A DNA stretch of 29,483 nucleotides from a virus, in the IMG/VR virus record IMGVR_UViG_3300030098_003893, positions 1-29,483 of that record, one strand, 5' to 3'. Below the pieces are notes generated by a model. That model ran no database searches. It was not told the DNA's origin and saw only the letters and a program-made list of their open reading frames with translations. Positions 7,736-16,346 of this stretch are shown here, one piece after another (position 1 is the first letter of the stretch; the number at the start of each line of letters is the position of its first letter). The position numbers and the translations under genes are program-made.

Positions 7736-10700
7736 ATGGGTAGAATAGTTATTCAAACTCCTCAAGGACCTAAAACGGGACAAATTAAAGGAAGTGTTCC
7801 TACAAATGAAGAGTTAAATAAAATAAAAGAAATGTTTCCTGCCGAAAAAGGAGATGTGTTTAATTACTCTTTCACTCTCCTAGAGGATTCTCCAGCAAGT
7901 TCTAGTGTCTCACCTGCACCTGTTCCTTCTCCAGAAGTTTCACCTGCACCTGTTCCTTCTCCAGAAATTGAAGAAGAAGTTGAAAATTTATTTCTTCGTT
8001 ATCAAGTAGGTCGAATGGATAACGATGAAGAAAAACAAAATCTTTTAAATCAACTTTTAGGTCAAGGCACTAGTATAAGAACAGATCCTGATACTTTTGT
8101 AATAGATCAAGAAAAAGTTGATCCAAGAATACGAGAAAAATATGGTTTAGCAGATACAGGTCTTGTTTATTTAGATGCACCTGGATTTACTCGATATGAT
8201 TTTGCAGATTTTGCTGGTGAAGCTGGACCTGAAACTATTGCTGCAATTGGAGCAAGTATTGCAACAACAGGACTTGGATTCGTTCCAGGAATGGCTATTG
8301 TAGGAACTGCAGCAGGATTAGCAAAAGCTCTTGATGAAGCTGTTGAGTGGGCTCAAGGACTAAATCGTCAATCTGCTGGCGAAGTAGCTTCTTCAATTGC
8401 AAAAACGGCTGCTTTAAATGCTACATTTGAAGGTGGTGGTCGTCTATTAGCAAAAGGAATTGGACGATTAATTAAGGGTCCTGGCCCAGAAATTTCTGCC
8501 GCACGAGTTGAAGAACTAACTGAAGCGTTTGCAAAAGATAATACAGGACGCAGTTTTATGCAAAGCTTTCTTAGTCCTAGAGATTTAGCAAAAAGAGCCG
8601 CTAGAGAAGAAGCTTTATCTAACATGAATATAGCCATTCGTAGTGGAGCAGTTCCTACGGTTGAAGCCGCTGCAGGAAAAGGTTTGTCTGCTCGTGCTCA
8701 AGCTATATATGAAAAGTTATTTAAAAATCCTTCGGTAGGTCAAGCTAATTATAAATATATTAACGATGTTTTTAAACAACTTGATGAGGGGATACTAGAC
8801 GAAAAGCAAGCTACAAAATTGCTCACAGAAAATAATGAACAAATATCAAAACAAATATCAAAAAGTTTAGCTAATCCTGATGAAGCTTTTGATTTAAGTC
8901 AAAAACATTTTAAAGATATTGTTTCTAAAGAATTAGCAGAGTACGAAGCTACGTTTGTTCCTAGCAAAAGTTTGCCCGAAGAATATACAAGAAGTCTACA
9001 ACTTGCGGCTACTTTATTTAAAACTGAATCAAACAATCTTTATGATATTGCGGGAGAAAGTATGGGAAAAGCAGGTGTTTTCGATCTAGCTCCTGTTCTT
9101 CAAACTTTAGAAACTCTTTCTAGTGACAATCCTTTTGTCTCTTATGGAGGCTCTCTTTTTAAAAAAATCGAACAAAGGGCGGCTGAAGGAAAAGTGTCTA
9201 TTGGTGAGCTTCAACAATTAAAAACAGCTCTTCGTATCTCTAGGGGAGATACAGAACTTGTTTCAAGTGCTGCTCAAGGAGGAATAAATAAACTTTTAGG
9301 TTCTATAGATGATCTTATGACTTCTAAGCAAATTGAATTGGCAGAGCAAGTAGCTCAAGGATTTAAAATAGAAACTATTCCTGGAAATATAGCTAAAGGT
9401 ATTGGAGAGTCTTATAGAAAAGTTACGTTAAATCCAAGTGAATTATCCGATCTTAGACAAGGTCTTAACGAATGGAATCAAGCCAATTCATTTTATATGA
9501 AGGGTCAAGATCAATTTAACAATACTGCTCTCAATTCAATACTTAAAAATGCTAAAGGTGGATTTTTTACTAGTAACATAGACGTTGCTAAAGTTGCCAT
9601 ACAACCTATGAATGCTCCTAGATTAGCAATGTATTTGCAAGCAGTTACTCCAACTAAAAATATGGCTCAAAAATTAGCTCAACCGGGAGCTACAGAAGTC
9701 CTTGAAAATGTTCGCAGACTTGTAGATGAAAATCAATTTGCAAGAGCGGAAGCTTTAGTTAGATCTTCTGGATTAGAAGGAACTGTGCCTAAGATTCAAG
9801 GATTCATAGACGAACTTCCTGTTGATGATGTGTTTAGGGTATCTCAGAAAAAAGCTTATCTTCAACAAATTGACGATTTAACAGAACTTTCAAGAGCTGG
9901 AACAAACCCTCAAGTTATTAGAGAATCGGTAAGGAACTCTTTAGCTAAAACTTGGATATCTCAAACTAAAGAAGCTGCCGTAGATAGTGTTAACAATTTT
10001 AACCCTGCTGAATTTGCTAAGAAATTTACATCATTAGGAAATGATGTTCAGGATGCTTTGTTTGGATCGGCTAACGCTAAATCAATGCGAGAGGCTATGG
10101 AAGCTTTTCAATTGTCTGCTGTAGATAGGAAATCTGCCCAACAATTATTTGATGCTTTACCTACTCTGTCTAATCAACCTTTAAAAGCTAGTATTGAATC
10201 TATGAAAGAAATATTTGATAGAGCTACTCTTGAATCTCAAGATGCTGTTCTTTCTGCAATAAATACTGGAAATATAAAAAATCCTATTGAGTTAGTTTCC
10301 GGATTGCTTAAAAGCCCTAACTCTTATCAAAGATTAAAAACTGTTGTGGGGGATGCTGAACTAAGTAAACCCGGTGGAGTTAAAGATATGGTTATGAATA
10401 ATTTAATTCATAACGGTATTAAAGAAAGCTTTGAAGCTGGAACTATTCAAACTGGTAGGTGGGGAGAAAGTTTCAAATCAGCTCTAAAATCTCAAAATCA
10501 AAATGGAGCTCTTACTAACATTCTTGGTAAAGATACTGTTCAACAATTAAATAAATTAGCTGATAATGCTGTTAAAATATCTGACAAACCCATAGCTGGA
10601 TTTGGAGGTCTAGTACAAGCATCATTACCTCTTTCCTTACTGGCAATGCTGTATAATGGCATGTTTGGCACTGCTGCAGCTACTGTTACTGGTATGTTAA

Positions 10701-11164
10701 TTGCCTCTAGAACATTAAGAAATCCTAGTGTGCTTAAACTTCTTACATCTCCAAAAGTAAGAGCCGCTGAATATGATCAAGCTATAAAAGCGGGAGCCAA
10801 TATTCCTTCTAGAGATTTAATTAAAGATAAGGGATTATTCACTGTTTATAACGCAAACAAATTATCTAATTTAATAGCTTCAGAGGCTTCTATTATTTTG
10901 GGTAGTGGGATATTAGGTGAAGTAGGAGGAGAGGCTCAAAAAGATGTGACAGAAGAATATAGAAAAGCTGCTAAAAGGATTGATCAAGGTTCAACTACTG
11001 AGCCTCAGTATGGACGATCTTTTCCTGTAGAACCTCCTAGACCAGGGTTATCTTATGAACAGGTTATTAGAGATGCGGTTAAATCAGGTAACGTGCCAGG
11101 ATCTGCTTCTATATTAAGAGAAATTGAACGTAATAAACTTTTAGGAGTAACACCTACACAATGA
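7736..11164 (+). CDS. Very large internal virion protein (putative DNA ejection protein)
   Basis: A 1142-residue protein, the largest in the window, beginning MGRIVIQTPQGPKTGQIKG. Residues about 59-76 are a Pro-rich linker made of two SPAPVPSPE units. Residues about 160-250 are Gly/Ala-rich and hydrophobic (AAIGASIATTGLGFVPGMAI), and a second hydrophobic segment lies near residues 960-990 (VQASLPLSLLAMLYNGMFG). The rest is helical and charged. Proteins of this size at the end of a podovirus structural block usually form the internal core or trans-envelope ejection tube. I see no lysozyme or transglycosylase catalytic motif. The ATG follows the previous TGA by one base, and the next gene overlaps its stop (ATGA). 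The role is inferred from length, hydrophobic segments and position. Confidence 0.55.
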   Translation: MGRIVIQTPQGPKTGQIKGSVPTNEELNKIKEMFPAEKGDVFNYSFTLLEDSPASSSVSPAPVPSPEVSPAPVPSPEIEEEVENLFLRYQVGRMDNDEEKQNLLNQLLGQGTSIRTDPDTFVIDQEKVDPRIREKYGLADTGLVYLDAPGFTRYDFADFAGEAGPETIAAIGASIATTGLGFVPGMAIVGTAAGLAKALDEAVEWAQGLNRQSAGEVASSIAKTAALNATFEGGGRLLAKGIGRLIKGPGPEISAARVEELTEAFAKDNTGRSFMQSFLSPRDLAKRAAREEALSNMNIAIRSGAVPTVEAAAGKGLSARAQAIYEKLFKNPSVGQANYKYINDVFKQLDEGILDEKQATKLLTENNEQISKQISKSLANPDEAFDLSQKHFKDIVSKELAEYEATFVPSKSLPEEYTRSLQLAATLFKTESNNLYDIAGESMGKAGVFDLAPVLQTLETLSSDNPFVSYGGSLFKKIEQRAAEGKVSIGELQQLKTALRISRGDTELVSSAAQGGINKLLGSIDDLMTSKQIELAEQVAQGFKIETIPGNIAKGIGESYRKVTLNPSELSDLRQGLNEWNQANSFYMKGQDQFNNTALNSILKNAKGGFFTSNIDVAKVAIQPMNAPRLAMYLQAVTPTKNMAQKLAQPGATEVLENVRRLVDENQFARAEALVRSSGLEGTVPKIQGFIDELPVDDVFRVSQKKAYLQQIDDLTELSRAGTNPQVIRESVRNSLAKTWISQTKEAAVDSVNNFNPAEFAKKFTSLGNDVQDALFGSANAKSMREAMEAFQLSAVDRKSAQQLFDALPTLSNQPLKASIESMKEIFDRATLESQDAVLSAINTGNIKNPIELVSGLLKSPNSYQRLKTVVGDAELSKPGGVKDMVMNNLIHNGIKESFEAGTIQTGRWGESFKSALKSQNQNGALTNILGKDTVQQLNKLADNAVKISDKPIAGFGGLVQASLPLSLLAMLYNGMFGTAAATVTGMLIASRTLRNPSVLKLLTSPKVRAAEYDQAIKAGANIPSRDLIKDKGLFTVYNANKLSNLIASEASIILGSGILGEVGGEAQKDVTEEYRKAAKRIDQGSTTEPQYGRSFPVEPPRPGLSYEQVIRDAVKSGNVPGSASILREIERNKLLGVTPTQ
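7910..7966 (+). repeat. 30-bp period tandem repeat coding SPAPVPSPE
   Basis: Two identical 27-bp units, 7910-7936 and 7940-7966, each start TCACCTGCACCTGTTCC and are separated by three bases. They code SPAPVPSPE twice, a flexible Pro-rich linker between the short N-terminal domain and the main body of the large virion protein. Perfect identity points to recent slippage or duplication. Confidence 0.9.
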
Positions 11165-11610
11165 TAAGACTTTCAACACACTTCTCTTTAAAAGAACTGA
11201 CTAGATCCGAGACAGCAGTTCGTAAGGGTATTAAAAACGAACCTAACGAAAGAGAAATAGAAAATTTAAAAAGGGTATGCGAGAACATACTGGAGCCCGT
11301 TAGGGTTCATTACGGTATACCGTTTACACCTTCGAGTGGTTTTCGTTCTTTACCTTTAAACACGGAAATTGGATCTTCCAGTAAATCACAGCATATACAA
11401 GGTCAAGCTGTTGATTTTGAAATACCTGGTGTTCCTAATCTTGAACTTGCAATGTGGGTAAAAGATAATTTAGATTATGATCAGTTGATATTAGAATTTT
11501 ATAAGAAGGATGTGCCAGACTCAGGATGGGTGCATTGTAGTTATGTTGAAGACAGAAACAGAAAAGATTCAAAGCGGTTTGATGGACGAACTTGGGAATC
11601 GTTGTCCTAG
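11161..11610 (+). CDS. Peptidase M15-type endopeptidase (endolysin candidate)
   Basis: A 149-residue protein with the Peptidase M15A fold signature. After an N-terminal helix (HFSLKELTRSETA) comes PSSGFRSLPLNTEIG, then SKSQHIQGQAVDF with the zinc-binding His78 and Asp85, and GWVHCSY with His125. In this family the three residues hold zinc and the enzyme cuts D-Ala or L-Ala/D-Glu type bonds in peptidoglycan. Full length is typical for a phage M15 protein. No signal peptide is present, so it would need a holin or act from the virion. The start overlaps the previous stop by four bases (ATGA). Placement directly after the internal virion proteins allows either a virion-associated or a lysis role. 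Confidence 0.85.
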   Translation: MIRLSTHFSLKELTRSETAVRKGIKNEPNEREIENLKRVCENILEPVRVHYGIPFTPSSGFRSLPLNTEIGSSSKSQHIQGQAVDFEIPGVPNLELAMWVKDNLDYDQLILEFYKKDVPDSGWVHCSYVEDRNRKDSKRFDGRTWESLS

Positions 11611-11713
11611 TTGTGGGTGCCGTGAATCAAAGATCTTTGTCCATGGACACTATCAGTGCGTTAATTGTAAATCAATCACGGACGGTGATTGCTGTCAGGG
11701 AGTTTCTTTCTAA
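11582..11713 (+). CDS. Zinc-ribbon microprotein, 43 residues
   Basis: The frame is open from 11510, but the likely start is the ATG at 11582, inside the end of the M15 gene (29-bp overlap), because the earlier part is a shadow of that gene. The product has cysteines at 8, 11, 26 and 29 (RCPSCGC and QCVNCKS), a clean CX2C-X14-CX2C zinc ribbon, with HGHY between and an Asp-Cys-Cys-rich tail. Its stop overlaps the next ATG by one base (TAATG). I recall similar short zinc ribbons in marine phage genomes; no function is known to me. Binding of nucleic acid or protein is possible. A second microprotein at 16194-16346 has the same cysteine spacing. Confidence 0.65.
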   Translation: MDELGNRCPSCGCRESKIFVHGHYQCVNCKSITDGDCCQGVSF

Positions 11714-12543
11714 TGGCTAATACTGTTTCAGAAGCGTTATTGAGAAGATCTGGTCAAATAAGTAACGATCCAGTTCCTTATGAGGAGTTGCAGTCTCCTC
11801 CTCCTCAAACTCCACTTCAAGTATTTAATTCTTTAGTTCCTAACTCACAAAGTTTACAAGAAATTGCTCTTCGTGATCCTACTATTCAAGCAACTATAAA
11901 TACTATAGATAATTTAAAATTTGATGAAAAAGAACCTTTTGATACAGTAAATGAATACGCACTTCCTGATAATGATCTTACGAGAGGAATAATGAATTTT
12001 ACAGGAGCTGTAGAGGATAAAGTTATAGCTCCTATTGCGAGAACAGTAACAGATACTTTAGAAAATCCAAATCCATTAAATATTGGAAAAGCAGGACTTA
12101 AAGTAGCATCCGCACTTGGTAGGGTTAATCCTGTAACTGGTATTCTTGGTCAAGGTGCTTTTAATGCTTTAGACTTTTCTCAATTAAACAAACAGCTTGA
12201 CGACTACGGAGTTCCAAAAAAGAACCAGCTTGGCTTTTCAGATTTTATTTCTTCTATGATTCCATTCACACCATCACTACAAGAACGAAGTCAAAATATT
12301 TTAAACATATACAATGAAGGTATGATGGGTAAAATCAGAGACGATATGTTTAATGCAGCTTTTGGTAATTATGATATGGATCGTGCTGGCCGTCCAGGAG
12401 ATCCCGTACAAGGTTCTGGAATATTTAGTGCAGGTTTCCCTGGAGATCCCGCACAAGGTTCTGAAGTAAGCTCTGATGTGGATAGTGATGATGACCTTGG
12501 TGGATACGGAGGTTTTGCTGATGATGATGGTTCTACTATTTAG
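11713..12543 (+). CDS. Unknown protein at end of virion module, acidic C-terminus
   Basis: A 276-residue protein beginning MANTVSEALLRRSGQISNDP. An upstream in-frame ATG at 11689 exists, but 11713 sits on the stop of the zinc-ribbon gene (TAATG) and is preferred. The N-terminal part is Pro/Gln-rich, the middle is helical with Gly/Ala segments (AGLKVASALGRVNPVTGILG), and the last 60 residues hold two PGDP(V/A)QGS units and then an Asp/Gly-rich tail. I recognise no family. Being last in the rightward virion operon suggests a virion or assembly role. It meets the polymerase gene tail to tail with an 8-bp overlap, leaving no room for a terminator between the two transcripts. Confidence 0.6.
   Translation: MANTVSEALLRRSGQISNDPVPYEELQSPPPQTPLQVFNSLVPNSQSLQEIALRDPTIQATINTIDNLKFDEKEPFDTVNEYALPDNDLTRGIMNFTGAVEDKVIAPIARTVTDTLENPNPLNIGKAGLKVASALGRVNPVTGILGQGAFNALDFSQLNKQLDDYGVPKKNQLGFSDFISSMIPFTPSLQERSQNILNIYNEGMMGKIRDDMFNAAFGNYDMDRAGRPGDPVQGSGIFSAGFPGDPAQGSEVSSDVDSDDDLGGYGGFADDDGSTI
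12394..12463 (+). repeat. 25-bp direct repeat pair coding PGDPxQGS
   Basis: Copies at 12394-12418 and 12439-12463 share GGAGATCCCG and ACAAGGTTCTG with two mismatches by eye. The period is 45 bp (15 codons), so the frame is kept. They code PGDPVQGS and PGDPAQGS in the C-terminal tail of the unknown protein. Confidence 0.85.
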
Positions 12544-14464
12544 CTAACCCCCAATTCTTTCCTAGACCTACATCTATCTTAGAAGGTATCTTCATTTTTG
12601 GTACGCAGTTCTCCATAATATCTTTAATTTCAACAACTTGTTTATCACTCTCTATAGAAAAACAAAGTTCATCGTGAACAGTAAGCATGGGCCAATGACC
12701 ATTGCCAATACAGTTCTGCATAGCTTTTTTAGTTTGATCTGCCGCTGATGCTTGTATTAATCGGTTAAGAGCCTTGTACACAAAAGCAACCTGATAGTTT
12801 TGTGGATTTTTTTTGTGCCAATCATCTGGTCTCTCTTCTAACGGGGTATCTATGATTTCCTTCCATTGCTCCTCTAGCTTTTCTGCATGGATTAATGTTT
12901 TTGACTTAATTGAAAAACCTTTGGGTTCACGCATTGGAAAACGACATTTACGTCCTAACAAAGTTCTAACCTCACAACGTTTAGAAGCCGCATCCATTAC
13001 AGAGGACGCTAGGGCACGAATAAAAGGAACCTTTTCATCATATTCATTTCGTATTGCTTTGGCTTCTTCAAAAGGTATATCTCCTAAAGTAGATGCTAAC
13101 TTACCAACTCCCATACCATACATGGTTCCAAGATTTATAATTTTTGCTTGGTATCTATCTACATCAGCTATGTCTGCCATGATCTGATGAAAGTCTACAT
13201 CTGACTTTTGATATTCATGCACGATCTCTTTTACCCTTTCATTATCTTTAGTTGCAGGAGCAATCGAGGCATAGTGCATCAGCCACCTAGGTTCTTGGGA
13301 GCTGTAATCAAAGCTTCCCCATTTGCATCCTTCTTCTGGCAAAAATAAACCCCTGATAAGTTCTTTGATTTCTGGGTGCCGAGAGGGAACTTGCTGTAAA
13401 TTAGGATGGCTTGACGAGAAGCGTCCAGACACAGTTCCACCTTCATCTGAGCGCAACTGATTAAACTGACAATGGATGCGACCATTATGCTGATGATTAA
13501 GAATCGTATCCACAAAGGTTGTATTTGCCTTATTATACTCTCGAACTTCCAGAATTTTTTTAGCAATCGGATGTTCGTGAGTTTTCAAAAAGTGTTTTGT
13601 AAAGCTTGGAGCATCTGACTTAGGTGTTCTTTCATAAGATAAGTTAAGATTTTCAAAGGCAGAAGCAAGGCTTTTAGCGTTCCATGGTTCAATGTGAACG
13701 CCCGTTTCATCATATAGTTCTTTTAAAATTGATTTTTCTTTGGACAGAAGATAGGCTTTTGTTTTCTCTGCTTTGTCCAAGTCTACTCGAACCCCACGTT
13801 TTCTCATTTCAAATACAAGAGGTAATAAAGACAACTCCATTTCTAAAATGTCCTGACAATTGTCTTCTTTTAGTTTGTTATGAAGAACGTCCCATAGTTT
13901 TAAGGTTAGTTCTGCATCTCCTTCTGCATATAAAGCAACTCTTTCGGCTGGAAGCTTCCACATTTCTGCTTTTGCATTTACACCATGTTGATCTGCCGCA
14001 CGTTTTAAATCTTCTTCTTTTTTTCTTTGCCCCAGATATGTCGCACCCAATGAGTTAAGAGAGTAACTAAATCTATTCTCATCGAGAATTGGTGCGGCAA
14101 CCATAGTATCAAGAATATTTCCTTTGATCTCTATTCCTTCTGATAACAACCAACCCAAGTCATATTGAGCATTATGAAATACAACGGACATGCCATGGTT
14201 AAGCTGATCTTGAAGCCATCCAAGAACAAGGCTCTTAGCCATGTTTCCTCCTCCCTCATGACCAATAGGAAGATAGGAACTCCATCCAGAAACAGCAACA
14301 GCAATTCCTATAAGCTTTCCATCTTGTCTAACCCACCCTGGACCCAGATCTTTTATCTTTGGATCTTTTGTTTCTACGTCAATGCACATAAGCTTTTCAC
14401 CAGATAAATCTGGCAAATGCTCTGGAGGAGACCAAACTTTTTCGTCAAATAAATCTTCACGCAT
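12536..14464 (-). CDS. polA: DNA polymerase, family A, with 3'-5' exonuclease
   Basis: A 642-residue replicative polymerase. The exonuclease domain shows IDVETK (Asp29, Glu31), FHNAQYDLGWL and YAEGDAELTLKLW. The polymerase domain shows TVSGRFSSSHPNLQQVP (344-360), motif A FDYSSQEPRW (385-394), the finger helix RYQAKIINLGTMYG (437-450) and motif C LTVHDEL (594-600). Leu445 (codon 13132-13130) aligns with E. coli Pol I Phe762. Motif A has SSQE where most family members have SQIE. There is no 5'-3' exonuclease domain. I chose the ATG at 14464, which overlaps the upstream stop by 8 bp and matches the usual N-terminus; an in-frame ATG at 14521 would add 19 residues. It is the last gene of the leftward replication operon. 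Confidence 0.95.
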   Translation of the reverse strand: MREDLFDEKVWSPPEHLPDLSGEKLMCIDVETKDPKIKDLGPGWVRQDGKLIGIAVAVSGWSSYLPIGHEGGGNMAKSLVLGWLQDQLNHGMSVVFHNAQYDLGWLLSEGIEIKGNILDTMVAAPILDENRFSYSLNSLGATYLGQRKKEEDLKRAADQHGVNAKAEMWKLPAERVALYAEGDAELTLKLWDVLHNKLKEDNCQDILEMELSLLPLVFEMRKRGVRVDLDKAEKTKAYLLSKEKSILKELYDETGVHIEPWNAKSLASAFENLNLSYERTPKSDAPSFTKHFLKTHEHPIAKKILEVREYNKANTTFVDTILNHQHNGRIHCQFNQLRSDEGGTVSGRFSSSHPNLQQVPSRHPEIKELIRGLFLPEEGCKWGSFDYSSQEPRWLMHYASIAPATKDNERVKEIVHEYQKSDVDFHQIMADIADVDRYQAKIINLGTMYGMGVGKLASTLGDIPFEEAKAIRNEYDEKVPFIRALASSVMDAASKRCEVRTLLGRKCRFPMREPKGFSIKSKTLIHAEKLEEQWKEIIDTPLEERPDDWHKKNPQNYQVAFVYKALNRLIQASAADQTKKAMQNCIGNGHWPMLTVHDELCFSIESDKQVVEIKDIMENCVPKMKIPSKIDVGLGKNWGLAK

Positions 14465-14726
14465 CTTTTTGAGACAATGCTGCCCATATGGAAGTGTATG
14501 CAGATGCATCCACTCCATCATCCATATTGGGAGATCCTAGTTCATCTCTGGATATTTTTAACAAAACCATGCAGAAAGCTACTTCTTGTGCGCTTATAGG
14601 TGTTTTTAAATAAGCACTCCATAAATCGGCTACTCTTTTATGTTGCTGGGTATAATCTCCATGTTGCTTGGCACGATCTCCGCTAACTAATGATGCAGCT
14701 TTGTTTAGTATTTCTTCTGGTTTCAT
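14457..14726 (-). CDS. DUF6378-like phage protein
   Basis: An 89-residue, probably all-helical protein. Segments HGDYTQQHKRVADLWSAYL, a central VAFCMVLLKISRDELG and a Met-Asp-Asp-Gly/Tyr ending resemble phage proteins labelled DUF6378, which often sit next to replication or nucleotide genes. The helical pattern with conserved acidic and His residues recalls MazG-type nucleotide hydrolases, but that link is a guess. The start overlaps the helicase stop by four bases (ATGA), and the end overlaps the polymerase start by eight, so it is translated within the replication operon. Confidence 0.7.
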   Translation of the reverse strand: MKPEEILNKAASLVSGDRAKQHGDYTQQHKRVADLWSAYLKTPISAQEVAFCMVLLKISRDELGSPNMDDGVDASAYTSIWAALSQKDA

Positions 14727-16246
14727 ATCACATAATTCCTATTGGTTGTTGGATAAAGCACGTGAAGAGCTTGCTTGGCTCTTGTAACGGCAACATAAAA
14801 AACTCTATGCTCTATAGAGGGATTTTTTTGATACTCCTTATGAGCCGCATAAGAAATATCAGGAATGACTATAACATTGTCTGATTCTCCACCTTTCATA
14901 GAATGTATAGTGCTTACTTTTATACGAGGACTTTTAACGTTATCTCCCCTTCTCAGGGCATTAAGAATGTAGTTTTTAGTTTCTAGATCTATTTTTTCAA
15001 GAGCTCTGTGCCATCTAATCGATCCATCAACTAACAATCCTAAATTGTCTTTGGCATAAGACATGTTGTAAACACCCTCTTCATCCATAATCAAAAGTGT
15101 TTTAGACCTTGGACCATAACCTCTTTGAAAACCATTACCCACTTTCATGAAGGTATAGATATTTCTAATCTTGGAAGGAGATATGGAAGTACCCTTGGAC
15201 CAGGTTTCCCAATCCATAATAGCTTCATACGTTTTAATTGGAATACTAGGATGACCGTTACGGCTATACACCCATCCTTCATCCCTTAATTGTGAAGCGT
15301 AATAAGAAGCAATTCTATTAGTTCTTGCCATAAGACACCACTCTCCTTCTCCAAGCGGTATGTCCCATAAACTTTGATGATACCTGACACTTCCAGCACG
15401 TTCTTTCGGAAACCATTCTTTAGGGGCTCGACCGTGTATTCTATTAACAATACTCTGTGCCTGATCCCACACCGCTTCAGGAACACGGTACGATTGATTT
15501 AGAACTGTCTTCTTTTCCGTTGCATTTAGAAAAGCTTTAACATCTGCTCCTTGAAAATTCATAATTGCCTGATCATCATCCCCAGTGAATACCTGTATGC
15601 GAGGGTTTTTCCTAAGAACATTGACCATGGACCATTGAAGTGTGGACAGATCCTGTGCCTCATCAACAAATAGTGCATCAATGTCAGGACAAACATCTGA
15701 TGCAACAAAATTTTCTATCATGTCTGTAAAATCTATTTTGTGATATGCGTTCTTGTAATCTTCATAAGCACGAACTAATCTATTTAGTTCTGAAAAATTC
15801 AGATTGTAATCTCCTGTAATACGATACATTTCTTCAATCGGTAATTTTTTACTTCGAGACAGATGATACAAATTCATGTAATTATCACCCATGGATACAC
15901 CTAGATTATCAAAATCTGTTTCGGTGTTAGAATTTTTGACTCCAAAAGATACGCCAGTAGCCATACCGATAGTCTTTAAATCCTTTGGCGACATAACGTC
16001 ATCTGTCTTGTATCCACCTGCTCTGTACGCCATGGAATGCAACGTTTGAAAGTAAGGTAAATCTTGCTCGTCAATGTTCCAGTCGTTTGATACACGTTCA
16101 CGACTTTCTGCCGCCGCCTTACGTGTAAACGAAACACACGCAATGCGATTAGGATCTATCCCCTCTTGAATACAATTACGGACACGATTGGAGTTAGTCT
16201 GTGTCTTTCCTGTTCCTGGAGGTCCCAGTATCGTTTCGCTTTGCAT
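14723..16246 (-). CDS. UvrD/Rep-like superfamily 1 DNA helicase
   Basis: A 507-residue SF1 helicase with all main motifs: Walker A GPPGTGKT (8-15), Walker B DEAQD (195-199), GDDDQAIMNF (222-231), SYRVP (252-256), HSMKGGESDNV (448-458) and FYVAVTRAKQ (483-492). It should use ATP to unwind DNA 3'-5' ahead of or behind the phage polymerase; polarity is taken from the family. It is shorter than UvrD (about 720), lacking part of the accessory 1B/2B regions. The ATG at 16246 lies inside the upstream zinc-ribbon gene (53-bp overlap), with GAGAG nearby as a weak ribosome site. Confidence 0.93.
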   Translation of the reverse strand: MQSETILGPPGTGKTQTNSNRVRNCIQEGIDPNRIACVSFTRKAAAESRERVSNDWNIDEQDLPYFQTLHSMAYRAGGYKTDDVMSPKDLKTIGMATGVSFGVKNSNTETDFDNLGVSMGDNYMNLYHLSRSKKLPIEEMYRITGDYNLNFSELNRLVRAYEDYKNAYHKIDFTDMIENFVASDVCPDIDALFVDEAQDLSTLQWSMVNVLRKNPRIQVFTGDDDQAIMNFQGADVKAFLNATEKKTVLNQSYRVPEAVWDQAQSIVNRIHGRAPKEWFPKERAGSVRYHQSLWDIPLGEGEWCLMARTNRIASYYASQLRDEGWVYSRNGHPSIPIKTYEAIMDWETWSKGTSISPSKIRNIYTFMKVGNGFQRGYGPRSKTLLIMDEEGVYNMSYAKDNLGLLVDGSIRWHRALEKIDLETKNYILNALRRGDNVKSPRIKVSTIHSMKGGESDNVIVIPDISYAAHKEYQKNPSIEHRVFYVAVTRAKQALHVLYPTTNRNYVI

Positions 16247-16346
16247 TTACTACTCTCTTACAAGACAAACATAATTCATCGTCACCTTCCCATAAAGTTC
16301 TGGTAACTTTTCCACACCACGGACAATCTAGCCAACGTTCATTCAT
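16194..16346 (-). CDS. Zinc-ribbon microprotein between primase and helicase, 50 residues
   Basis: Read directly from the minus strand: the ATG at 16346-16344 overlaps the primase stop by one base (TAATG) and the frame runs to TAA at 16196-16194. The product starts MNERWLDCPWCGKVTRTLWE and then has CLSCK, giving cysteines at 8, 11, 26 and 29 (CX2C-X14-CX2C). The last 17 codons overlap the first codons of the helicase in another frame, and the tail is basic and polar (KRNDTGTSRNRKDTD). The coupled start and clean ribbon argue that it is real. It may bind DNA or one of its replication neighbours; no function is known to me. Confidence 0.7.
   Translation of the reverse strand: MNERWLDCPWCGKVTRTLWEGDDELCLSCKRVVNAKRNDTGTSRNRKDTD

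Noticed and set aside
13684-14058. Plus-strand open frame of 124 codons inside the polymerase gene
   Set aside because: It is antisense to a clear family A polymerase, has a Leu/Phe/His-rich product with no coherent domain and no ribosome site in an operon context.
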